Shown: piece after piece, positions 16,215-23,998 of the stretch
How the letters are laid out: the number at the start of each line of letters is the position of its first letter
Numbering within the stretch: the first letter of the stretch is position 1
Origin: Cesiribacteraceae bacterium YIM B00369
Lineage (GTDB): Bacteria; Bacteroidota; Bacteroidia; Cytophagales; Cyclobacteriaceae
Direction: 5' to 3'
DNA length: 43,384 nt
NCBI GenBank assembly: GCA_017948555.1
Contig: JAFMYY010000033.1
Span: 1 to 43,384, forward strand
Translations under genes and position numbers: made by a program
The notes under the pieces: generated by a model
The model's database searches: none
What the model was told of the DNA's origin: nothing
The model's input: the letters and a program-made list of their open reading frames with translations, nothing else

Positions 16215-16649
16215 CTAAACTTGTTTTGATTTTTTTTACTTATTTAAAATCATTTCAGGTTATTTTTTTCACCTCCATCAATACGTTTATCACTTTTTTA
16301 GTTCATTCAGGATTATTTTTTACCCTGAATTTAACTTTTTAACCGTTTTTTCACCCAAATCAGCATCAAACCTCCATTTTCAGGAGATACTTTCCTTAAC
16401 TTTACAAAAAGGATCCTCATTTAAACATCACACTTATTGATTTTTTAGTTAAATATTAACTTAAGCATATTATATTAAGCTCAATTTCTCCCCTGATATA
16501 ATTTTTTATCAATTATATGCTTTAAAACTAAACTTAAGTAGAATATTGTAATGATCAGGGAGGAGCAGGTTTTCAGGAGGCAAAAACCAATGACGATCAA
16601 ATGAATTCCCGGGAACCGGTGCTTTTAAAAATCACCTGAAAGCGAAGGC
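16215..16649. other. AT-rich upstream region of nirB, no supported gene
   Basis: This ~430-bp stretch lies between the nirB operator-like element and the phoU terminator. It is very AT-rich, with poly-T/poly-A tracts and TTAA-rich repeats (for example CTTAA...TTAAG around 16460-16480). The only ORF (16088-16342, plus) overlaps the nirB start and has low-complexity hydrophobic composition, so I do not call it. Long A/T tracts may bend the DNA at the nirB promoter. Confidence 0.5.
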
Positions 16650-16687
16650 AAAAAAAAAACAGGAACCACTATTGCGGCTCCTGTTTT
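16650..16687 (-). terminator. Intrinsic terminator of the pst-phoU operon
   Basis: On the minus strand AAAACAGGAGCC pairs with GGTTCCTGTTTT (one mismatch, 8-nt loop) and is followed by a run of T (the plus-strand A9-10 tract at 16650-16659). It lies ~50 bp downstream of the phoU stop, marking the end of the five-gene operon. Confidence 0.8.
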
Positions 16688-16737
16688 AAGGATTTCTTTC
16701 AAACTTTATAAATCCCCGATAACTCAGGAATTTTTTA

Positions 16738-17409
16738 TTATCGCTTTTCTTTATTTTTTTTATGCTTTACTATTTCAGCATCTTTATAAAAAATAATTTC
16801 TTCGGCTATATTAGAAACCTGATCACCTACACGCTCAAGCTTTTTGATAATGGACAACAAAACCAATCCTTCTTTTATCTTATCAGGCTCTCCCTCAAGG
16901 TAAGAAACTACTATTTCATCTGATTTACGGTAAATCTTATTCAGCACATGATCCCTTTTAATTAATTCCTTTGCAAGATCAGCATCATTATACATAAAGG
17001 CAGCCCTGCAATCATCAAACATCTTCAAAGCTTCATCATACATTACCTCTACCTGAACCTTTTCAATCAGTTCAGGGCTCAGCGTTCCTTCAAGTTTCTT
17101 TACAAAAGCAGCAATTCCTTCTGCCGTATCGCCAATACGCTCCAGATTAGCATTGATCTTTAAAATTGCCAGTACAGTTCTGAGATCAACGGCTACAGGC
17201 GTAAATAATGCAAAGAAATTTTCGCACATGCGATCTATCTTCACATCATAATTATTCACCTTTTTGCCTAGTTTTAAAATTTCCTTCGATATTTCCGGAT
17301 CCGCTTTCCGCATCGCTTCGCGGCCCTGTTCCAGCTGAAACTCCACCAGGTCCCACATCTCCATCAGCTTCTTTTTCAGTTTTTCAATTTCAATGTCAAT
17401 ATGTGGCAT
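16738..17409 (-). CDS. phoU: PhoU phosphate-signalling/transport regulator
   Basis: This 223-residue all-helical protein has two PhoU repeats, each with the metal-binding signature: NLERIGDTAEGIA (E90-D94) and KLERVGDQVSNIAEE (E192-D196). PhoU links the Pst transporter to the PhoR/PhoB two-component system and lowers Pho signalling when phosphate is plentiful. The ATG at 17409 was chosen because the longer frame begins with TTG at 17415. The C-terminus is Lys-rich. It is the last gene of the operon, 55 bp after pstB, and is followed by an intrinsic terminator. Confidence 0.93.
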   Translation of the reverse strand: MPHIDIEIEKLKKKLMEMWDLVEFQLEQGREAMRKADPEISKEILKLGKKVNNYDVKIDRMCENFFALFTPVAVDLRTVLAILKINANLERIGDTAEGIAAFVKKLEGTLSPELIEKVQVEVMYDEALKMFDDCRAAFMYNDADLAKELIKRDHVLNKIYRKSDEIVVSYLEGEPDKIKEGLVLLSIIKKLERVGDQVSNIAEEIIFYKDAEIVKHKKNKEKR

Positions 17410-17464
17410 ACGCAAAAAAAAATAGTAAACAATAAGTAATAAGTATCAGGAACTGCTGCATTTA

Positions 17465-18226
17465 TCAACCAAAACGACCGGTAATGTAATTTTGAGTTCT
17501 CTTATCTTTAGGACTCGTAAATAAGGTTTTTGTTTTGGAATGTTCCACGAGCTCACCTGATAGAAAAAATGCCGTATGATCGCTCACCCTGCCGGCCTGC
17601 TGCATATTATGGGTTACTATAACAATGGTGTACTGGTTTTTCAGCTCATAAATCAGGTCTTCAATTTTAGTCGTTGATATTGGATCCAGGGCCGACGCAG
17701 GCTCATCCATTAACAAAACAGTGGGCTCAATGGCCAGTGCCCTGGCAATGCAAAGCCTCTGCTGCTGTCCGCCGGAAAGCGCAAGAGCCGATTTATGAAG
17801 CTTATCTTTTACCTCCTCCCATAAGGCCGCCTGCTTCAAAGACCTTTCCACAGTTTCTTCCAGCACCTTTTTTTTGCTCACTCCCTGAATCCTGAGACCA
17901 TACACCACATTTTCAAAAATGGTTTTGGGAAAAGGGTTTGGCTTTTGAAAAACCATCCCTACCTCTTTCCTCAATTCATCCACCCGTACATCTTTTTTAT
18001 AGATGTTCTTCTGATCCAGTAAAATCTCCCCTTCCAGGCGAAAACCATCAATGTAATCGTTCATCCTGTTGAACAGGCGCAGAAAGGTGGACTTTCCACA
18101 ACCTGAGGGACCAATAAAGGCGGTTACTGCTTTTTCTTCAAGGGCTATATTAATACCCTTAATCGCATGAAAATCTCCATACCAGGCATTAACATCATTT
18201 GCCGCAAGTTTATAACTTTTGCTCAT
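17465..18226 (-). CDS. pstB: Phosphate ABC transporter ATP-binding protein PstB
   Basis: This 253-residue ABC ATPase has Walker [10 protein letters not shown] (Lys45), Q-loop Gln94 (VFQKPNPFP), signature LSGGQQQR (150-157), Walker [12 protein letters not shown] (D174/E175) and switch His (VTHNMQQA). [14 protein letters not shown] is characteristic of PstB rather than other ABC proteins. It powers high-affinity phosphate import through PstCA. The ATG at 18226 begins 8 bp after the pstA stop; the longer frame starts with GTG at 18241 and overlaps pstA. Confidence 0.95.
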   Translation of the reverse strand: MSKSYKLAANDVNAWYGDFHAIKGINIALEEKAVTAFIGPSGCGKSTFLRLFNRMNDYIDGFRLEGEILLDQKNIYKKDVRVDELRKEVGMVFQKPNPFPKTIFENVVYGLRIQGVSKKKVLEETVERSLKQAALWEEVKDKLHKSALALSGGQQQRLCIARALAIEPTVLLMDEPASALDPISTTKIEDLIYELKNQYTIVIVTHNMQQAGRVSDHTAFFLSGELVEHSKTKTLFTSPKDKRTQNYITGRFG

Positions 18227-18234
18227 AGCGAAAT

Positions 18235-19092
18235 TTACCACTTAACTTTTTTCTGCTGGCGGTAGCGCAAATATACTGCTATACCATTCAGCAAAAATGT
18301 AATAAATAATAATATAATAATAGCGGAAGCAGCATTTATCAAAAATTCTTCCTGCGGTCTGGAAACCCAGTTAAAAATCTGGATAGGGAGTACCGTAAAT
18401 TCGTCAAGCGGCGATTCAGGGACAAAAGGAACGTACGCAAGGGCACCAATAACAATCAGAGGAGCTGCCTCCCCTACCGCCCGGGACAAGGAGAGGATAA
18501 CCCCCGTCATAATACCACCGGCAGAGGCCGGAAGGATCTGCATCCAGATTGTTTGCCATTTGGATGCCCCTAATGCAAGGGAGGCATCGCGGATGCTCCC
18601 CGGCACCGCTTTAATGGCTTCCCTGGTGGTTACTATAATAATGGGCAGCACCAACAAAGATAGCGTAAAGGCACCCGCCAGCAGGCTTTCTCCCAGTCCC
18701 ATCTGCCGCACAAATACCTCCAGACCAAGGAGGCCATATATAATGGATGGCACCCCGGCAAGGTTGGCAATATTTATTTCCAGAAAATCGGACAGCCGGC
18801 TTTTCCTGGCATATTCCTGCAGGTATACACCGGCAGCAACCCCCAGAGGAATGGCAATAAGAGCCGTAAGCACGAGAATCCAGAGGGTACCTACCCAGGC
18901 AGTAAGAATACCGGCCCGCATAGCTCTCCTGGATGGCAGGCTGGTAATAAAATCCCAGTCTATTCTTCCCAGTCCCTTTATCAGGATATCTATAAGAAAA
19001 ACAGCAAGCACTATCAGCCCCAAAAACGTACAACAGATCCCGAACACCTGAAAGGCCTTGTCTTTATAGCGGTTTAAATCTGAGTTAGTCAT
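18235..19092 (-). CDS. pstA: Phosphate ABC transporter permease PstA
   Basis: This 285-residue inner-membrane permease has six predicted helices. It has the PstA features [30 protein letters not shown] and the ABC-coupling EAA-type loop ([20 protein letters not shown]), followed by [13 protein letters not shown]. It pairs with PstC to form the phosphate channel. Its ATG at 19092 overlaps the pstC stop by 8 bases (ATGACTAA), a translational-coupling arrangement. Confidence 0.95.
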   Translation of the reverse strand: MTNSDLNRYKDKAFQVFGICCTFLGLIVLAVFLIDILIKGLGRIDWDFITSLPSRRAMRAGILTAWVGTLWILVLTALIAIPLGVAAGVYLQEYARKSRLSDFLEINIANLAGVPSIIYGLLGLEVFVRQMGLGESLLAGAFTLSLLVLPIIIVTTREAIKAVPGSIRDASLALGASKWQTIWMQILPASAGGIMTGVILSLSRAVGEAAPLIVIGALAYVPFVPESPLDEFTVLPIQIFNWVSRPQEEFLINAASAIIILLFITFLLNGIAVYLRYRQQKKVKW

Positions 19093-19960
19093 ATTTTTCC
19101 TGATATTTTTTTCTTACCCAGAAGCTGATATTATTAAGCGCAAAGGTGAAAATAAACAGAGTAATCCCCGCCGCAAAAATTGTTTTATATTCAATGGAAC
19201 CATGAGGCACATCGCCTAAACTTACCTGCACAATGTAGGTGGTAATAGTTTCGATAGGCACCAGTGGATTAAGGGTTAAACGGGGCTGCTGCCCTGCGGC
19301 AATAGCCACAATCATTGTTTCTCCCACGGCACGCGAAACAGCCAGTATCACAGAAACCACAATACCGGAAGAGGCCGCAGGCACCATTACCTTAAAAGCG
19401 GTCTGAAACCTTGTTGACCCCATTCCAAAAGCCGCATCGCGCAATGACAGGGGCACCGAGCCAATAGCATCTTCGCTTAAGGAAGAGATCATGGGAACAA
19501 TCATAATTCCCATAACGATTCCCGCAGAAAGGGCATTGAAGCCGGCTAAGCCCGGGATAAAACTCTGCAGAAAGGGAGTTACCACAGTAAGTGCAAAAAA
19601 GCCGTAAACTACTGTTGGTATTGTAGCCAAAAGCTCCAGCACAGGCTTTATAATCAGCTTCAGCTTTCCCGGAGAATAAATATTAAGGTATATTGCCACC
19701 GTTAAGCCCACAGGAAGCGCCACCGCAATGGCTATAAAAGTAGTAAGAAAGGTTCCGCTTACTAAAGGAAGGATTCCAAATTTCTTTTCAGCAAACAAAG
19801 GGGTCCACTCTTTTTCGGTAAGAAACCGGACAATGGAGATTTCCCTGAAGAAGCTTACAGACTCCGACAATAAAACCCAGATAATTGCAACAGTGATAAA
19901 AACAGTTATGATGGCCGATAGCAGCAACAGGCCTTCAATAATTTTTTCCTTTACTCTCAA
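19085..19960 (-). CDS. pstC: Phosphate ABC transporter permease PstC (TTG start)
   Basis: This 291-residue permease has the PstC marks LPVGLTVAIYLNIYSP, LATIPTVVYGFFAL, coupling loop LRDAAFGMGSTRFQTAFKV and AVGETMIVAIAAGQQP. The reading frame has no ATG near the N-terminus: an in-frame TAG lies six codons upstream and the first usable initiator is TTG at 19960, so the start appears to be TTG (RVKEKIIEGLL follows). It is the second gene of the operon, 44 bp after pstS. Confidence 0.93.
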   Translation of the reverse strand: MRVKEKIIEGLLLLSAIITVFITVAIIWVLLSESVSFFREISIVRFLTEKEWTPLFAEKKFGILPLVSGTFLTTFIAIAVALPVGLTVAIYLNIYSPGKLKLIIKPVLELLATIPTVVYGFFALTVVTPFLQSFIPGLAGFNALSAGIVMGIMIVPMISSLSEDAIGSVPLSLRDAAFGMGSTRFQTAFKVMVPAASSGIVVSVILAVSRAVGETMIVAIAAGQQPRLTLNPLVPIETITTYIVQVSLGDVPHGSIEYKTIFAAGITLFIFTFALNNISFWVRKKYQEKYD

Positions 19961-20004
19961 TTTGGTATGGTTTAGCTATAATGAAGGTTTGCTAAATTCA
20001 CAAA

Positions 20005-20997
20005 TTACTGTTGCACAGAGCTTTGAACGAACTCCTCAAACCTGTTCCTTTGCTCTTCATACCTTTCTGCAGGCAACTGAATGTAACCTACTTCCTCGCT
20101 GAGTTCCGCCGCATTATCAAGGTAAAAATTAACGAACTCCACCACTTCCGGCCGCACCACAGCTGTTGAGTTTACATAAATAAACAGAGGCCTCGACAAA
20201 GGAGCGTAGCTTCCGTCTTTAACTGTTTCAAGAGAAGGAAGAATAGCGCCTTTTCCATTACTGTCGTCCTGGTCATCCACAGGAACAGCCTTCAGTTTAC
20301 CCTGATTTTCGTCATAGTAGGCAAAACCAAAGAAGCCTAATGCATAAGGGTCGGTGGAAACACCCTGAACCAATACATTATCATCTTCGCTGGCAGTATA
20401 GTCTCCCCTGCTGGAGTGGCTCTTTCCAACAATAGCTTCAGTAAAATAATCATAAGTACCTGATTCCACACCTGCTCCATATAAGTGAAGCTCCTGATCC
20501 GGCCATTCCGGACGAACCTGGTTCCAGCGGGTAATAGTACCCTGAGCTTCCGGTGCCCATATCTTTTTTAGTTCTGCAACGGTAATATCTTTAACCCAGT
20601 CGTTTTCAGGGTGCACCACCACGGTGAGGCCATCGTAAGCCACAGGAAGTTCAATATATTTAATATTGTTTTCCGCTGCCATTGAAGCTTCATTCTCATT
20701 CATTGAACGGGAAGCATCAACAATATCAATTTCACCTCTTGAAAACTTTTTCATACCACCACCTGTACCTGAAACCCCAACAGTTACCCGCACACCAGGA
20801 GATTCAGAACGAAATTCCTCAGCAACTGCCTCTGTTATCGGGTATACAGTAGATGATCCATCTATCCGTACCTCTCCTGAAAGATTTTCGCCGGAACCGG
20901 AATCCCCGCTCCCGCCTCCACAAGCACTCAGTAATATAGTACCACCAATCAGGAAAGCAGTATTCAGATTTGGAATTTTGAACTGAAAAGACATCAT
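20005..20997 (-). CDS. pstS: Phosphate-binding lipoprotein PstS
   Basis: This 330-residue substrate-binding protein has a lipoprotein signal ending LLSAC (Cys26), followed by a Gly/Ser-rich linker. The phosphate-binding signatures are RIDGSSTVYPITEAVAEEF, GVSGTGGGMKKFSRGEIDI (the SGTGGG loop) and GVESGTYDYFTEAI. It captures phosphate in the periplasm for PstCAB. The ATG at 20997 was preferred over a TTG at 21039. It leads the operon, and a candidate Pho box lies ~240 bp upstream. Confidence 0.95.
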   Translation of the reverse strand: MMSFQFKIPNLNTAFLIGGTILLSACGGGSGDSGSGENLSGEVRIDGSSTVYPITEAVAEEFRSESPGVRVTVGVSGTGGGMKKFSRGEIDIVDASRSMNENEASMAAENNIKYIELPVAYDGLTVVVHPENDWVKDITVAELKKIWAPEAQGTITRWNQVRPEWPDQELHLYGAGVESGTYDYFTEAIVGKSHSSRGDYTASEDDNVLVQGVSTDPYALGFFGFAYYDENQGKLKAVPVDDQDDSNGKGAILPSLETVKDGSYAPLSRPLFIYVNSTAVVRPEVVEFVNFYLDNAAELSEEVGYIQLPAERYEEQRNRFEEFVQSSVQQ

Positions 20998-21543
20998 AAT
21001 CTTAGTTTGATTTTTATTTAGGTTTTGAACTTCAGGCAATTAGCACAAAAATAAAAATTTAGCACTATTCACACTATAAAGTAAAGAATATTCAGATTTT
21101 AACCGGATCAAGGTACAAATGTAACAAAATTCGGCTTTATCTTACATGCGTTAGTTTATCTTTACTTTAAAGAGATACAGCCTTTTTTCAAAGGCCAAAG
21201 TGAGGAAAAATGTAACTAAGATTTTTAATTTTAATGTTAAGGAATTGTTAAACTTTGAGGCTGTTCCTTTCCTGAAAAAAAGACGTCCCTGCCCGACCTC
21301 TTTTTAAGTCCTGTTTTTAATTACCGGAAAACTAAAAAATTGCTATCACTGTACAGCATAGCGAAGTATTCCAATGGTTCTTTTAAAATCAGGGAAGCCG
21401 GGAGAAACACTTCCGGCTCAGGGAAAAGGGCAAAAAAAAATATAGTTTAACAAAAATGGACAAAGCCACTGATAAAAACAAAACAAGGGGGGATTAAAAG
21501 GGCCGGACAGGAAAGTGCATATACCTGAGGATGTAAAATTTTA
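20998..21543. other. Leader/promoter region of the pst operon, no gene
   Basis: This ~545-bp spacer holds the candidate Pho box (21235-21251), AT-rich DNA and scattered TGTAAC/GTTACA motifs on the pst side (21119-21124 and 21211-21216). The half toward 21543 shows no gene, hairpin or repeat that I could recognise. Confidence 0.5.
21235..21251 (-). promoter_or_regulatory. Candidate Pho box upstream of pstS
   Basis: On the minus strand, TTAACA occurs twice with an exact 11-bp period, in the context TTTAACAATTC and CTTAACATTA. Direct 7-8-bp repeats with an 11-bp period, one DNA turn, are the architecture of PhoB/SphR-type PHO boxes (for example the cyanobacterial CTTAACCT repeats). The location ahead of pstS fits PhoB control. 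The Bacteroidota consensus is not something I can verify here. Confidence 0.5.
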
Positions 21544-21852
21544 TCAGGCTGATACCTGAAAACTTTCCATACGAAACAACTGAGGGCATCCTTCCACCAA
21601 TAGCTTTATCTGAAAATCTCTGCTTCTTCTTATATTTAAACCTGAGGTGTAATAGGCTGAAATAAACGCAATCAAATGATCAATTCCGGGCATCTGTACC
21701 CCCATCTGTTCTGCAATTTCCTGTTCATGAAAATGCAGTCTCCCGTCAGTATCTTTTACATGAATTGTAAAAATACTATCTGCCTTTGTTAAAATAAGAT
21801 CGTAGAGCTGACCATTTACATTGAATGATTTTTCAATTATTCTTGATTCCAT
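21544..21852 (-). CDS. Hypothetical protein, 102 residues
   Basis: I do not recognise the family. The protein is soluble, with alternating beta and helix character: IIEKSFNVNGQLYDLILTKA and IFTIHVKDTDGRLHFHEQEI look like a beta-meander, followed by a helix (IDHLIAFISAYYTSG) and a closing strand pair. It has no signal peptide or membrane segment. ATG at 21852; monocistronic, minus strand, with AT-rich flanks. The regular codon use supports a real gene. The location between the pst promoter and a DUF2490 gene gives no functional clue. Confidence 0.65.
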   Translation of the reverse strand: MESRIIEKSFNVNGQLYDLILTKADSIFTIHVKDTDGRLHFHEQEIAEQMGVQMPGIDHLIAFISAYYTSGLNIRRSRDFQIKLLVEGCPQLFRMESFQVSA

Positions 21853-22118
21853 AATTTCGAATTGGATAAAATATTACTAAAAAATTGATTAAGCTTAACA
21901 GGTGGAACCCTGATTAAACAATCTTTCCGCCTTAAGGGAAGGTTAGTTCACATACCCGCCACATCAACAAAACTAAACTAAATATACGATTATTTTAATA
22001 ATTAATTGTTAATTAATTATGATTTCTTCGCTCTTTTTAATTTATTTTCCAGCTATATACGGAAGATTATAAATACAGTTACAAAAATTTTCTTATAATA
22101 TAAGATATAAGCCCCCGT

Positions 22119-22892
22119 TTAATCACTCAGGGTACTGTTTATGCTCAAAGTAAATACCATAGCATGGATCATATTAAATGTTTCGCCGGATGGTAATTGC
22201 TCCAGAATGTTCCGGTAACCTGCGGTAATTTTAACCTGAGGGCATACCTCCCTCCTGAAACCTGCAAAAAACCGGTTCATATCAAAAATATTATAGCTTA
22301 TATCATTCCCCATATTGATAAAGATTTCATCGTTAACGATCAGGCTATAATATTTAAAAACCTCCCGGTTAAACTGCAGCCTGTAACGGAACCTGAACTC
22401 ACTCCACTGGTTTTCTTCATAATTTCTGAAGTATCTCCTTTCGGCTGCATACCTGTGCGAAACGGCTGCATCTACAGGTGCATGCCTTACCCTGATGGTA
22501 AACCTTAATTCTTCCTCCCAATTCTCCAGTTCCTCATAATCATTTGTAGCCGACACTGAATAAATATAAGCAAAAGGCGAAATACTTAAATCCACATCCT
22601 CCGCCAGATTTATTGTTGTCCACAACCTGAAGCCAAAGTAGTGAAACCGATCATAGATTTTCAGACTGCCTTCCTCCAGACTTTGCCTCCTCCAGGGGAT
22701 ATCAACTCCCAGTTTAACTTTTTCGGCTATTTTTTGCTCAAAATCAAAATCCATCCACAGGTGGTTCATATGAATATACTCCCTATCCACCCCCTGTTGG
22801 GCAATGGCCGGAATCTGCAACATAAACAAAACAGTGAACAGGACACAACTCAGCCTTTCGTAAGCAGGTTTAAGTGTTTTTATCCTTTTCAT
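22119..22892 (-). CDS. DUF2490-type outer-membrane barrel protein
   Basis: The protein has 258 residues from the ATG at 22892 (MKRIKTLKPAYERLSCVLFT..., a signal peptide ending at AIAQQ). The mature part has the DUF2490 look: HLWMDFDFEQKIAEKVKLGV, RFHYFGFRLWTTINLAEDVD, then repeated aromatic/charged strands (RFTIRVRHAP, FRFRYRLQFNRE, ILEQLPSGETFNMIHAM). These proteins form outer-membrane barrels of unknown role. Longer in-frame starts at 22922 or 23003 exist, but they run through a different small ORF (22903-23091) that ends 10 bp before this ATG. Confidence 0.75.
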   Translation of the reverse strand: MKRIKTLKPAYERLSCVLFTVLFMLQIPAIAQQGVDREYIHMNHLWMDFDFEQKIAEKVKLGVDIPWRRQSLEEGSLKIYDRFHYFGFRLWTTINLAEDVDLSISPFAYIYSVSATNDYEELENWEEELRFTIRVRHAPVDAAVSHRYAAERRYFRNYEENQWSEFRFRYRLQFNREVFKYYSLIVNDEIFINMGNDISYNIFDMNRFFAGFRREVCPQVKITAGYRNILEQLPSGETFNMIHAMVFTLSINSTLSD

Positions 22893-22902
22893 TCCTTTAA
22901 AA

Positions 22903-23091
22903 TTATCCATTTTCAACTTCATTGTTTTGCCCCGCTTTTTTATCATCAGACACCTCTGCAAATACAAACAGGGAATCAGAGGCCGGACAGCATTCAGAAT
23001 CAACAGGCATTTTTATAATAAAATTGCCGGAAATTCCATAGATGATTAATTGCTGGCATCCTGTCATTTTGCTTAAGCCTGCATCTTCCAT
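22903..23091 (-). CDS. Possible small protein (62 residues) upstream of the DUF2490 gene
   Basis: This ATG-initiated frame has balanced codon use and a protein-like composition (MEDAGLSKMTGCQQLIIYGI..., a CCP motif, charged C-terminus). Its TAA is followed by TTTTAAAGGA and then the DUF2490 ATG, a tidy operon-like junction. It has no signal peptide and no family I recognise. The overlapping DUF2490-frame extension looks less protein-like. It could still be chance. Confidence 0.35.
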   Translation of the reverse strand: MEDAGLSKMTGCQQLIIYGISGNFIIKMPVDSECCPASDSLFVFAEVSDDKKAGQNNEVENG

Positions 23092-23435
23092 TTAAAAGAT
23101 TATAAATGCCGGAAGGTTTTAGAAATCCTCCGTTAAAACCAATTTACTCTCACATCAGATGCCTGAAAATAATCAGTGGCTGTATACTGCAGCCATGCCC
23201 TGTTTTTAAACTATCAGAACCTCCCGGGGTTGGTAAAAAAGTAAGCTGCATAGTTTATCACTGAACCTGAAATGAAGAAACCAGGAAAAGATTATCTTTC
23301 CGGAGGAGGTCCGGAAGAGGAAGCAGGCTTAAGGCCCGGCCCCTTTAAGGGGGTATTTTTAAATGTCTGACCTGCTTTTTCTAATTCAAAATAAAGTAAT
23401 TCGCAACTATTCAATCCACATAAAAGATTTTCAGT
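23092..23435. other. Divergent intergenic region, no gene recognised
   Basis: This ~340 bp lies between the minus-strand DUF2490/sORF unit and the plus-strand DUF421 gene, so both promoters should be here. It contains a GC-rich patch near 23330-23350 (GGCCCGGCCCC) but no convincing hairpin, tRNA or coding frame. Confidence 0.45.
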
Positions 23436-23990
23436 ATGGATGGAGACATTCCCGTTTCGTTAAACCAGCCAGGTACTGTTGCCCTTTCGGCACTATCCAT
23501 TTATGCATTTCTTATCCTGTTCAGCCGCCTGGTTGGCCCCAGGAGTTTTTCGCAGTTAACTGCTTTTGACTTTGCTGTAACTGTTGCCCTCGGTGCCATT
23601 GTAGGTGCCACCACTACGGGTGGAGCACCACTGGCAAATGGCATAACCGGCCTGGCTACTCTTTTTCTTTTGCGTTGGCTTGTAGCCCGCTACAGGAGAA
23701 AGGGATTAACAAAGGCTGTGGATAATTCACCACTAATGCTAATGGACGGCCCGAAGATTCTTCCTGAGTATCTGGAAAGAGGAAAAATAACAGAAGCCGA
23801 CCTCCTGCAAAGTCTGCGAAAGAAAGGGATTACACAGCTAAACCAGGTAAGAGCAGTTGTAATGGAGCGGGACGGATCCATCAGTGTACTCAGGGCAGAT
23901 GGCCCTCTCGATCTTTACCTTCTCAAAGGGGTAAAAGGGCATCCCTCCACTGGTGAAAAACATATAGATCCTCCTCTTAACCGGGATTAA
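23436..23990 (+). CDS. DUF421 (YetF-like) membrane protein
   Basis: This 184-residue protein has two to three N-terminal transmembrane helices (TVALSALSIYAFLILFSRLV, FAVTVALGAIVGATT, GLATLFLLRWLVARY) and a soluble C-terminal domain. The DUF421 signatures are RLVGPRSFSQLTAFDFAVTV, PLMLMDGPKILPEYLERGKI and LRKKGITQLNQVRAVVMERD followed by GSISVL. The family occurs next to stress genes in many bacteria; its biochemical role is unclear. ATG at 23436. The stop codon is only 8 bp from the end of the convergent DUF389 gene, leaving no room for a terminator. Confidence 0.88.
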   Translation: MDGDIPVSLNQPGTVALSALSIYAFLILFSRLVGPRSFSQLTAFDFAVTVALGAIVGATTTGGAPLANGITGLATLFLLRWLVARYRRKGLTKAVDNSPLMLMDGPKILPEYLERGKITEADLLQSLRKKGITQLNQVRAVVMERDGSISVLRADGPLDLYLLKGVKGHPSTGEKHIDPPLNRD

Positions 23991-23998
23991 CAAATCAC

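Noticed and set aside
16088-16342. 84-residue plus-strand ORF upstream of nirB
   Set aside because: It overlaps the nirB N-terminus antisense and is a low-complexity Ile/Phe/Thr translation of AT-rich promoter DNA.
16180-16737. FNR/NarL-type sites upstream of nirB
   Set aside because: I looked for TTGAT-N4-ATCAA and heptamer pairs; only loosely similar AT-rich strings with wrong spacing were found.
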